From Liolophura sinensis (Eukaryota; Mollusca; Polyplacophora; Chitonida; Chitonidae), in NCBI RefSeq assembly GCF_032854445.1, contig NC_088307.1, positions 20,472,017 through 20,536,016 of the forward strand: DNA of 64,000 bases, given 5' to 3'. Below the pieces are notes generated by a model that saw nothing but the letters and a program-made list of their open reading frames with translations, made no database searches and was not told the origin of the DNA. A program made the position numbers and the translations under genes. Below are positions 12,437-24,400 of this stretch, one piece after another (the first letter of the stretch is position 1; each line of letters begins with the position of its first letter).

Positions 12437-13760
12437 ATAGACTCTGAACTCTGTTGTCTCTCCACTGAACATTTCTTTTAGAAAAAGTGAAGAGGTAACA
12501 CATAAAAGAAGAAGTGAACATCTAAAAGAAGTGGACATCTAAAAGAAGTGGACAACTGGGAGAAGTGAATACCAAGAAATAAGACGCGAGTACCTGATAC
12601 TTGGATGCCTCGTATTGTTCATTTTGAACGAAAAGGAAGGAAATATTCTGTTACACATTGCAAAGTATTTATGTTCACCACTGAAATATCCAGGGTATTT
12701 GAACTTGAAAACGACGGAAAGTATTTAGTTATATTCTGCAAAATATGGGCGTTGGTAAGACAACGTTGTTGACATTGTTGGTCGCTGACCTACTTCTCAG
12801 ATGTTCTTCGTGAAAAGGAGAACACGTGGGATGTGTTTGTTATTTAGTACGCCTGAGTTTATTTATAATTGCATTCTCCCCATATCAAAGAAACTGTGTT
12901 GCAGAAAGGAAACTTCGGTTTTGACAAATAGTTCGTCGTTCAAAACATTTCACTGGCTTGTGAATTTCACGACGCCTGTCCCTTTTCCCTTCGGCAGTTG
13001 TTTTTCTTTTTTCGATCACTCCTGTGGAGGCCCAGCACTGGTTTATTGTGTATAGTACAAAACGCCATTGAACCATGAAGCCGATCAGATCGTGGGTTGC
13101 AGCATCAGATGTCAGTCCTTGAAAGGTTTGTTAAGAGGAGAATTTATGTCAGTCCATGGTGAAACCTCTACTTAATGGGAAGTTGTAGCCAGAAAGCATT
13201 TCCAACGCATTGTTTCGTGAGGCAGTATAAACAACCCTGACGCTGATTTTCGAAACCAATCCCGACGGGGTCAAGGTTGTAAGTTGCCGTAACTTTTTTG
13301 GTATATAGTTAATATAGGGTTTTGCTAAAACCATTGACGATATATGTTCACTTCTCCATTTCTTGGTGGTAACTTAATACATCCTTACGCGCTTAAAATC
13401 CTTAAAATCAGTTACTATATCTATGTACATGTACATAACCTCATCGTAAACGAGTAGACCCTCTGGCAAAATTTGACACAGTACTGTGACCTGCTGTGAC
13501 AACAAGCTTCAAGTGTTTTAAACTTCTCTCAAAATCCATGCCAGTGTCCATTTCAAGGGGAAATAAAGTTCTTTATTTTGTTTTCGTAAATATGTTTTTT
13601 TTTTCCATTTTTCAACTCTTTTTGTGCCACACGTCATTTGAATGATTTCAGCTATGTGGAAACGATCACCCTCAGACATTGTTCCTTTACAGACAAGTCC
13701 AGAACAGAAGTCAACCCTAAACCTTTCCACATCAGACCTTTATATATACTGCAATAACTC
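12437..13760. other. Stretch without a recognisable gene
   Basis: Contains short direct repeats of ACATCTAAAAGAAGTGGAC near 12515-12560. The short open frames have no family resemblance. Confidence 0.4.
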
Positions 13761-13809
13761 GCTGGACGACATCGCACAAGTGAAACATTCTTGAGTACGG
13801 CGTAAAACT
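13761..13809 (+). mobile_element. SINE family 1, 3' tail fragment
   Basis: AGTGAAACATTCTTGAGTAC and the following GGCGTAAAAC only. Confidence 0.65.
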
Positions 13810-14044
13810 TCCCCCAAAATAACTAAATACTGAAATAAGTCTATGTTTCACCCGGGTCTTAGCTGGATTGCCATTTAAAGGGCTCTGTCCCACGACAATT
13901 GGCTTTTGACGACTGAGCTGGTGAGTTCGATTACATCTCCCGCATATTTAGTTGCTATAGCACGTCATGAGACTTATCTGTAGTAAAAGGCGGAAATGTC
14001 TTTTGTATGCCACCAACTTGCTACCGCCGTTGAAGTATATGTAG

Positions 14045-14190
14045 AGGACACGTGACACATTATACTGACACCAGGCCAACCAGTCCTTTTATCCTTGCTC
14101 TAACCTCTCAGTACTGAGGGCCAAGCGAGGCGGCAACAAATACAAGTTTCAATGCCCTTGGTATGACCCGACCCGGGTTTTGTACCTTTG
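14045..14190 (-). mobile_element. SINE family 2 fragment
   Basis: Shares CACATTATACTGACACCAGG and the following CCAACCAGTCC with the copy at 8040-8346; head part diverged. Confidence 0.6.
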
Positions 14191-15370
14191 GCTATTTACA
14201 TTGCAATAAATGTAATTGAATGGAACTGTTTTACTGTAAACAAACCAAATGATGAAAGAGGGATGTCTCTTAAGTTTAACTCGCATCTTGTGATCGAGTC
14301 GCACCAGTTACGAAGGTAACTGACACCTTTGCATTGCTGACCCTGCACGGTAGAAGTGTGAATATATTCTGGAAATACTGCTTTTGCTGTTACATGACCA
14401 TACCGTTTACAGCCGTCAGACTAATGACTATGCCGAAGCCATAGCATAACAGTCACAAAACGACCTTATTCTGTTACTTATAACGGTAAAGCCATGTACC
14501 AAAGGACCAGACATGGTATGGTGGGGAACCGGCCCAATTGCAAAAGACTGTGCATCTCAACAAGCCAAACTGACTATAACTGTGACTGGCATCTGTTGAT
14601 ACACTGATAGGGCTATTTCTTTTTTCATTTCTATTTTCATTTCTAAACTATCATATAATTTATTTTTACATGTGAAGACAAACGTAAATCAAAACCAAAG
14701 ATATTTTTGGTTAACGTTGATCTTCATACTATGAATTAAAGACACAGCCCCTCGTTTGAACGAAAAATTGGCATTTTTGATCGAGAGTGTATTTTTCTTG
14801 CGTTATTACAAAGTAACCATCTCTTTCATGGCCATATAACTTTTAAGGTGATTCGACTATGTTTTGTACTCCTGATTTGGAAATTTACAGAATTGTGAAA
14901 TTTGCACTTTCTTATCGTACCTCTCTGGGGCCCATTCTCCCCTTACCATACCAGGTCCTTTCACTTTATCATTAGAACTTGATTTGAAAAATGCGTGGAA
15001 AGTTTTGAGAATCCAAAACAGGGCTGAAACGGCCATTATTCTGTCGAAAAAGCAGAGCCAACCATAAATGGTGTGTGCAGGAAGTTAGGGAAACTATTTT
15101 GCGACAGACTGTCAGACTCGCAAAGAGTTAACCCATTGACTGAACATTTTCAAGGCCTAAAGCCGAAAAGGTTAATCCCTTTTTAAATACTTACTATGAG
15201 CTGACTCTCGACATAGCGAACACCTTTCCTTGATCAGTATATCTCCACATCGATGTCTTCATTTTTTTATTCACAAGTATAACAAGATCTTCAGGAGATG
15301 GCGTATCTCCCAGACCACGCGCCAATAAAGCAAGTACTTTAGTACGGCGGTACTAAAGGGTGTCACGTTA

Positions 15371-15453
15371 TTTTTTTATTTATTTTTTTTATTTTTAACG
15401 GAGTTTTACACCATACTCCAAAACATTTCACTGATACGACTGCGACCAGCATA
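15371..15453 (-). mobile_element. SINE family 1, 3' fragment
   Basis: T-rich tail complement followed by a diverged 3' domain. Confidence 0.6.
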
Positions 15454-15833
15454 ACCAGGAGTTGCGTTAACAAGGTATCACTTTTCTAGTCCAAACTCAA
15501 ACAGCCACCAAAAACTCACAGAATGGATCCAAAATCTTCACCTACATGTACATATTGTCTCCAACTACCTCGCCAAATTTTAGGAAAAATTTCAAGGGTT
15601 TCGTTCACAAAGTGTACTTTTTATTTCAAAACTGATGATTTTTTTATTTCAAAAGTGGCTTTTACTTCATACATCCTACAAAAGGTTTTTTTTTTAAATA
15701 TTGAAAAATTTCGCCCATGCACCAGACCGACTGACTGCCCGTCGTATTTTTAGGGATTATGTATCTTACAACCACAGCCGTGCATATTTAAATCTCCTGT
15801 TATAGCAAAGTCAGCTCACCTTGTCCCTGAATG

Positions 15834-16047
15834 ATTTATTGGTTGGTCTTCAACACCGTATAACACTGAAGAATTTTTCACTTATATGACGGCGGTCAAA
15901 TTCATGGGCGAAGGGAAAGAGACAGTCGGAGTATAACATCGCTCCTCTCTGTAGGTACTTGACAAAGCTCCTGACTTAAACCGAAGCCGAAAAAATAGAG
16001 AACTGGACTCGAACCCGCGACCTCATTGGTCGCTGTGAGATAGCGCT
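15834..16047 (-). mobile_element. SINE family 1, degraded copy
   Basis: 3' domain, body and a head with GGACTCGAACCCGCGACC are recognisable but strongly diverged. The next copy is joined directly to it. Confidence 0.6.
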
Positions 16048-16210
16048 TTATTTATTTATTTGATTGGTGTTTTTCGCCGTACTCAAGAATATTTCAGTTA
16101 TACGCGGCAGCCAGCATTATGGTGGCAGGAAACCTGGCAGAGCTCCGATGAAACCTACGACCATCCGCAGGTTGCTGACAAACCTTCCCACGTACGAAGG
16201 GAGAGGACTG
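16048..16210 (-). mobile_element. SINE family 1, head missing
   Basis: Tail, 3' domain and body, ending at the TTCCCACGTACGAAGGG block. Confidence 0.8.
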
Positions 16211-16334
16211 AATTCAGTGAATATGTGACATATGGCTTGGATCTACTTAAGGCATTTTTTGTGTCTTACGTTTCACCTTTGTACCATTTTCCCTCTTTGT
16301 TGTAATAGTTTAAACGTAATTGTAAACCATTTGA

Positions 16335-16602
16335 GGGGGCCTCCGTGGCTCAGTTGGTTGGCGCACTAGGGCAGCGTAATGACCCAGAAGCCTCTTAACA
16401 ATGCGGTCGCTGTGAGTTCAAGCCCAGCTCATGCTGGCTTCCTCTCCGGCCCTAAGTGAGAAGGTCTGGCAGCAACCTGCGGATGGTCATGGGTTTTCCC
16501 CGGGCTCTGCCCGGTTTCAGCCCACCATAATGCTGGACTCCGTCGTATAAGTGAAATATTCTTGAGTACGGCGTAAAACAACAATCAAATAAATAAGTAA
16601 AC
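16335..16602 (+). mobile_element. SINE family 1, full length
   Basis: Well preserved, with A box GGCTCAGTTGGTTGGCGC, B box GAGTTCAAGCC and tail. Confidence 0.9.
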
Positions 16603-18300
16603 CATTTGTTTGAGTATTGACTGTAATAATTTTTATGTTTATTGGGGTATAAACGAAAAAACCTGTGTGTAAAAACTGAACAGAGGGTTTTTAGTTTACA
16701 ACCCGATAAAAAATAAAAAAAACATTACAGTAAATCCTCATAGTTTTATTTAAGGAATAAACGAATGTTATCAGATGTTTTGCTTTCTTTCCAGTCTGTG
16801 AAATAATGCTAGTCGATGGTTTGAAGAAGGAGTCGCCGCAGGCTCCTGAATACACATTTTATAAATGAGAGCCAATGAAATAAATGTTGATCAGTGTTCT
16901 ACTGTTACTAAGCAACGTCACGTGCCCAGGGAATGAAAAGACGAGGCAAGGTTTACATCTGCGGGTCGTTTCAGAAAGAATCCTGAGTAGCTTAACATCT
17001 AGGCCCTAGACGGTGAAATCTGAGAGAACTTTGGGCGCAGAAGATGCAGAATGGGTTGCATTTGTTTTGGGAGACGAATTTTCTAGATGATATGACGTTT
17101 GCAGTGTGAATAAAGGATTGCTGTGATTGTTGCTGCACGCTAGGGATATGACGGAGTATGTACACAGGTGGCTTCGCTATGCCGCTTGCAGAACGCCTAT
17201 AGTTATAACTCCCAATCAGACGTGTTATCCAAGAACAACGGTGTGGACTGGGAAGTGATTTGGATCAAACTGGCTTGTTTTGGCGATATCACTCGCACTC
17301 GGCAGTGCATATGATGCACCCACTGACTCAGCAGGACTTTCGGTGTCCCTGCCACCGTTTGATCAAGCTCATTCTGAGATAGGTACGACTGTTTTAACAG
17401 CCTTAATTCCTCCTAGACTATCCGCAGAATTTGTATTGATGATCCCGTTTGTGAAGGTGAATGTAATACGAAAGCAGACATATGTACAGTGTTCCGTTTG
17501 TCATTTTGTATGATGTACCTTTAATCCCTTTCAGTTTCATTGTTAGAAAAAGTAGCCTTCATGTTTGTTTTCGATTTATTGGAATATAAATGCAAAAATC
17601 TGACCAATCTGATTGCGCCCCACAAAGGTAAATTCTAGAAAATTTAGGTATTTTTAAATAAACATTTCCCTGGTTAGAAAACAGCATCATCTACTGAAGG
17701 CAGAATCCGGAGATCAGATTATGCCCTCTGTAGATTGATGTGCAGTTATACATAAAGCAGTTGCAGACTCTCACTGATTCAGTGATCTTAACTATTGGTC
17801 ACTGATGGAGGAAAACGTATATATATATATACATACGTGTAATCTTGTATTCCGAGTCATGCATGGTCAATCTAACGGCATGTGGTAGCACACGTAATCG
17901 TATTTGCATAAAATGTAGCTAATGCAGGCACAGTTAAACCATCGCGGGAAGTAACGCATGCATGGTGTTCCGGTGCCACGTGGGGGTTTACGAGTATGTC
18001 TTGACATCCGGCCGTTATTATAGAAGGATTGGTTGGTTTGTGACTATTTATTTATTTATTTATTTATTTATTTATTTGATTGTAATTTAACGCCACACTA
18101 GACACCAATGGTCTTGGTGAATGGGTAACTGACTTTTCAACATTTGACACACAGACGGTTCCACGCAAAGCGATCTCAATGTATACACCATATTGATGGA
18201 ATGCAAGCGATCTTCAATAAACGCCAGTAAGTAAGATAATTTCAAGGACTTTAAGAGAAAACATCTCCGAAAACAATGAAAACAAGGGTATAATAACATC
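16603..18300. other. Downstream flank of gene A
   Basis: No gene recognised. Holds an (AT)n run at 17817-17836 and a SINE tail at 18046-18104. Confidence 0.4.
18046..18104 (-). mobile_element. SINE family 1, tail fragment
   Basis: Long (ATTT)n followed by GATTGTAATTTAACGCCACAC. Confidence 0.55.
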
Positions 18301-18304
18301 AACA

Positions 18305-18310
18305 TTTATT
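18305..18310 (-). terminator. Candidate polyadenylation signal of gene A
   Basis: AATAAA on the minus strand, about 165 bp past the gene A stop. Confidence 0.4.
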
Positions 18311-18472
18311 GTATGATTTTATATGCCCACCGTTTCATCTCATACACTTGCCCTTAAAAATTAAATATGATAATATTCAATCAATGTGAATACGGATGAA
18401 AACAAAACTTCTCCATGCATGCGTATATATAAACAAGCTGTCAGTATTCATGACGATTAGATCGTATCACGG

Positions 18473-21400
18473 TTACGTCTTATTTCCTATAAGGCACATC
18501 TTTGCTGTGTCGCTCCACCGACCACCGGGGAAGCACAACAAAACATAGGCGCCGCCCCAGGCGTCACACTGAATGTATCGGTCCTGGGCGTAGGGATATG
18601 GAAAGAAGAACTGTCCGGCGGTGATTTTCTCTTTGGTGCAAGGGTTGGGCACGTTAGCTTCCAGGAAACCTTGACCTTGGACTTGGCCGATCGAGTTGTC
18701 CACCACACACTGCATGTCCTTGGGACCCCAGATGAGGCCGTCCGGACAATCGCTGATCCAGGCGTCTCCCCAGACGTCGCAAGTGATGAACTTTGTTTTG
18801 TCGGATACGTCTGCAAAGACCATTTGACCTGCCAGTATGGCTTCCACGGTGCAGGGATTGGCCAAGTTGGGGTCTAAGGGAACCCGTGTAAAGTTGAGAC
18901 TGCCGGGAGTGCCGGGTCCGATTTCGCACATTTCTGTGACGTTGTTGTACACGTGATCATTGGGACAAAGGACGATGTAAACCTTACCGACAAAGTCACA
19001 CATCAGGAACCTATCGGGATGATCAGGATGTGGGAACTTCATCTGACCGTTAAGAAGGTTCTCTCTCGTACAAGGGTTTGGGAATTCCCAAGACACTACA
19101 AACAAAAACATTTCTGTTGAACATAAAATGCAATAGGGCAACTATCCTATCTAGAACTTAGGTTGCGGGTCAAAGTTTGCATTATTTGACGCACGATACT
19201 GTTGAAAAGTAGTACAGAGATGGGACTGCTGGGGATGACATATTAATGACGGGTTGGACACATGGTACTGCCAAGGGGTGATACATAAAAGCCGGATGTG
19301 ATGAGAGGAATGATAAAATACTGCTGAGAAGAAGAAAAAGGACATCGGTTGTTACAAAACAATAATGGGAAGAATATGAGCTTTGGATGTGACAAAATAC
19401 TGCTGACGAGAAGGATATGAACGTTTGATGTAACAAAATACTGCTGAGGAAAATAATATGAGCGTTGGATGTGATAAAATATTGCTGATAAGAAGAATGT
19501 GAAAATTAAAAGCTACAAAATACTTTTCAGGAGAGGAATATGAACGTTTGATGTGATAAAATACTGCTGACGAGAAGAATATGAACGTTGAATGTAACAA
19601 AATACTGCTAATAAGAACAATATGGGTGTTAAAAGATACAAAATACTGCTTATGAGAAGGGTATGGACGTTGGATTTGACAAAATATTGCTGAACAGAAG
19701 AATATGGACGTTGGGTGTGACAATATTCCAGACGAGAAGAATATCAACGTTAGATCTGACAAAATACTGCAGAGGAGAGGATTATCAGCGTTGGGTGTGA
19801 TAAAATACTGCTGAGGAAAATAATATGAGCGTTGGATGTGATAAAATACTGCTGACGAGAGGAATATGAACGATGGATGTGACAAAATACTGCTGAGGAG
19901 AAGGATATGACCGAGGGATGTGACAAAACATGCGGACGAGAGAGGTATTAACATTGTACGTGACAAAATACTGCTGACGAGAGGGATATAAACGATGGAT
20001 GTGACCAAATACTATCTACGATAAGAATACGTACAATGGATGTGGCAGAATACACCTGACGAGAAGAATAGAAACATTGAATATGACACAATACTGCTGA
20101 GGAGAAGGATATGAACGAGGGATGTGACAAAATATGCTGAGGAGAGGTATATCAACATTGTATGGAAAAAATCTGCTGACGAGAAGGATATAAACGAATG
20201 AATGTGACAAAATACTATCGACGAGAAGAATGTGAACGGTTGATGTGACAGAATACGTTGATGAGAAGGATAGAAACATTGAATTTGACAAAATATTGTC
20301 CATGAGAAAGATACGAACGTTGAATATGACAAAATACTGTCGACGAGAAGAATATGACCGTTGGATGTGACAAAATACTGCTTAGGAGAGGAATATGAAC
20401 GTTGGATGTGACAAAATACTGTTGAGCAGGGGAATATGAACGTCGAATGTGAGCAGGTATATGACTTCTGACATGATACCTACAGAACAGTCAGTACTGG
20501 ATATACCGAATTTGCTACGAAAATAAAGGTTTACCTTTACAAAGTTCATCCTTAAAATCGGTTAGGTCAGCAGGGGTACATTTTCTTTGTACGCCGTGGT
20601 CAGTGCAAATTACGTCAACCTCTGTAAGACAAACGTAACGACTTGCGTTAGGAAGAGCATTTTTGGAAATAGCGTATCATCTATAGCTGTATATACAAAG
20701 TAAAATAAAGTTATGAAAGACCATTTTATATCAATGGCAGTTTTCTACGTATTTCATACAGAACGTTAAGTGTCAGTAGATTCTTTAGGGGATCATAAGT
20801 ACACAATGATAACAACATATAAAATAAACAAGGCGGCTACGACAGCATGTTAGATGGCAAATACAATGGCCTGTTAACATATCTACCTTAGTTATTCTAA
20901 TTTCAATTTATTAGACATCACTGATCTAGATTTACTCGGTATGCTCTGTTGTCATCACATTTAATATACAAAAGCATGAGAGCAATGCACAAGGATAAGG
21001 GTTTGGTCCACGTGTTTTTATCAGATTCTTTAAGCCATAAACCGTATAAATCAAATCAATTTGACGATGATGTCAAATACATATTCCAGTCAAACATATG
21101 TAAATAGATAAATATATATAATGAGAAAAAAAACTGTAATAAAGACGTAAACTTAATATTACTTGGGTCGACTGGAATTTCGACAACTTTCGATACTGCC
21201 TTGCATACAATGGAACTGTTAACATCGAGACGGTACAGATGTCCCTCTATGGTGATATACAGCGTCCTTCCATCCCCGTCTAGGTAGATGACAGATGGCT
21301 TGTCTTGAGTCGCCACGGACTTGATCTCGTAGTAAGCCACACCTGGGTTAGGGTTGTTATAGGCGGCGTACACGGTGGCATTGCCACAGTTGACCGTGGT

Positions 21401-24400
21401 CTGAAATCGATGTTAAATGAAATTTATATATAGCGTCAGATGTATACAACAACAACAAAGATAATGTGTAAAGATGTAAATGCTTTAATTATTTTAAATG
21501 CGGGAATGTACCCAAGGAATGCCGCGGTTAATTAGGAAACTGGGCCCAGTTTCACAATGCTGCGTACGACATTATGTATTGTACATTTGTCGTACGATAT
21601 TTTGTACGTCACTATTACCATACCATTGTCTTATATGTGCGATTATCGCACCTGTACGCCATTTTTGTGAAGATGGGCCCTGATGTTACATATAAAACTT
21701 AAGTCTCACAACGCCATATGTGTACAGCGAAGATAATGCGTGCAGTGTGATGTTATAAATGGTGTAAAAGCGGGCATATATCCAAGGCCTGTCGCGCCTG
21801 TCAAAGGATTCCTACACTGTGAGGAAAGGAAAGGACTTGGTGGTGAAGATAACTCACAGAGAAATGGCGCCAACTCAAAAAAGGAAGAATGGACGAATGA
21901 ATAGCTGAAGAATAGGTAAGAACTATAGGTCATATTTTAAAATTCGTGGTATTTTTATGAATGGTGCACAAATATGTACATGACAAAATTCGCGGTATCA
22001 TTGAATGACGTCAAAGTAACGTCAAGCTGCTGATGTCAAAGTGCAATAGAAAAAACATATGCGACACGACCGCCACAGCGTTAAAAAATAAACAAAAGTG
22101 TAAAATATAAAAGCATCCGACGAACTGGCGATATAAAATCTTAGGGCAACTGTGCAAGAAAATGTTTAATTCTTGGTATCTGCTTGTGTGTAGGTAATGT
22201 TTTTTGTTTCTGCTTTCTATCTTAGAAATTACAAAGAGTAATTGTTCTGTAGTGTGTCATATACAAGATGTATCAACGAGAAAACAAAGGCGTTTACAAC
22301 ATAATGGTTAGAGCCTCCCCCTCGAAGTCGGAAGAACTTAGTTCAAATCCGGGTCGGGTCATACTGAAGATTTTAAAATGGTACTTGTTGCAACTTCGCC
22401 TGGCGCTCAGCACTGAAAGGAAGTGTCAGTATAATGTGACTGGGTGGGGCGTCATGTTTGATGTCTTGTACTTCAGTGGCGGGATACAGGCCGCACTTTG
22501 GGGGGATGTAGGCCGCACTTTGGCGGCATGGGCACTGCCACTAGAAGACACAGTATATTTACACAGGCCTAAGGAATAATCGTCGTCATATGACTGAAAA
22601 ATTATTATGTCAGGCGTATACGTAAACACAAGAATATATACATACATACATGCAGACATACATACATACAAGCTAATTATTAACAGCGTGCTTACTTCTA
22701 ATTCTGAATATTTTACTGAACATAACAGAGCTCACATAAAGTCTACGTGCCTGATAGACATATCGGCAATAAGCTTTAGCCTTGCTCATGTCAGCTGAAA
22801 CTGCAACATCACCACAAATTCACTTACCAGGAAGGCTTCTAATATCATCATTCATACACCACGAAAGCTTGTAATATTAGCATTCACTCACCATGAAGGC
22901 TTTGCAACATCATTCACTCACCGCGAAGGTTTATAATATCATCATCCACACACCACGAAGGTTTGTAATTTCATCATTCACTCACCACGAAGGTTTGTAA
23001 TATCATCATTCACTCACCACGACGGCTTCCTTGGTGTCGTTATCGGTGTGGTTTCTTCCAGGAACAACAATATCACAGGGCTTTTCCAAAGGACAAACCA
23101 CTTCTGAGTCATTAGCGTTGGACTCTGGCATTTGGATTTTGGCTGGGCAAGAGAAAGAGGGACAGCAAATGAAATATGGCTTCAAAACTCGTCTTTTAAA
23201 AGAATTCCTGCCGATTCTGATATGCTAGTAGGTTAAATACTAGTCCACCTACTGGTTGATACTTCATATACATATTCCTTAATATCAGTAGAATTAAAGG
23301 AGACTCACGAAGGGAAATCAAATATCATCAAGGTGTCTGTGATGGTTGCAATAGTGAGTCTATAACTTATTGCATCCTAATACCTCTAATGGGTCTTTTC
23401 CAAATTCCAATACGTATTTTGAGATCGTCAAAATGGATTTCTTATTACCTTTCTTTGTTACCAGTCTTTATTAGCACATTTGAGATTTGCAAAGGAGTCT
23501 GACCCTAAAACACCTCTTCTTAAAACAAACGCATAAATAGAATTATATGAAACATTAAATAGTTCCTAGTAAATAAATAAATAAATAAACCAGGAACCCA
23601 CTTTGGCATGTTGCTTTTTCCATTTGCTGCTTCATGGATTCCATGTTCGAGAAACCTTCAACCAGGAATACGTGAGTGCAGTCAGGGTCTGTAGCCACAT
23701 CATTCAGTTCGCTTTGGTCAATATTATTTCCAACGCCCACGGCAAACATGGTTATTTTCATTTTGCGTGCGCGCTCGGCCGCATTTACAGTAGCAGTGGG
23801 ATCATTTGATCGCCCGTCTGTGACCAAGATGGCAGCGTGCGCTGCACTCTTTCGCGCGCCGTATTTAGCCGAGAGTGACCTGTTCACAGCCACGTCAATT
23901 GCTTCTGCCGTGTTCGTTCCTCTGCCGATATACCGAATGGCCTTTACGTGAGTTATGAGTTCGCGGCTAGTATGATACGTGTTCAAATCGAATTGAACGT
24001 CAACGGCTGTACTATATGAAATGACGGCTAACTGTGTTGCGGTTGGTCCGATGTCAAAGGCGGTTATCCAATTGATGACGAAGTCCTTCTCTTTTTCAAA
24101 ATCCCTAACGTTAACACTTCCCGAGGAATCCAGAATGAACACGGCATCAAGTGGTTTATCTTTGCTGCAGCCTGTGTGAAATCAGAACACGTCAACATTA
24201 TACTGTTCGTTGACTCTTATTAGGTCTAATAAAGAACTATATCTTTATTTAATTTGTATCATTTTGATTGAGGTTAAGCAAACAGTAACAGTATAGTAGC
24301 AGAGAAATAAGGTTATTTCCATACTGAACACAGAAATTTTTATCTAAAGAATTATATTTATTTATTTATTTATTTGATTGGTGTTTTAGGCCACACCCAA

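Noticed and set aside
12082-12465. Minus-strand 127-codon frame
   Set aside because: Mirror of the plus-strand frame at 11985-12436, which has a splice acceptor and a more protein-like composition.
14980-15090. Possible LINE C-terminal peptide (KVLRIQNRAETAIIL)
   Set aside because: Too short and without further conserved residues to support.
19352-20332. Minus-strand frames of up to 218 codons rich in FSSAVFYHI
   Set aside because: Produced by the 41-bp minisatellite in gene A intron 6; not joined to the exons.
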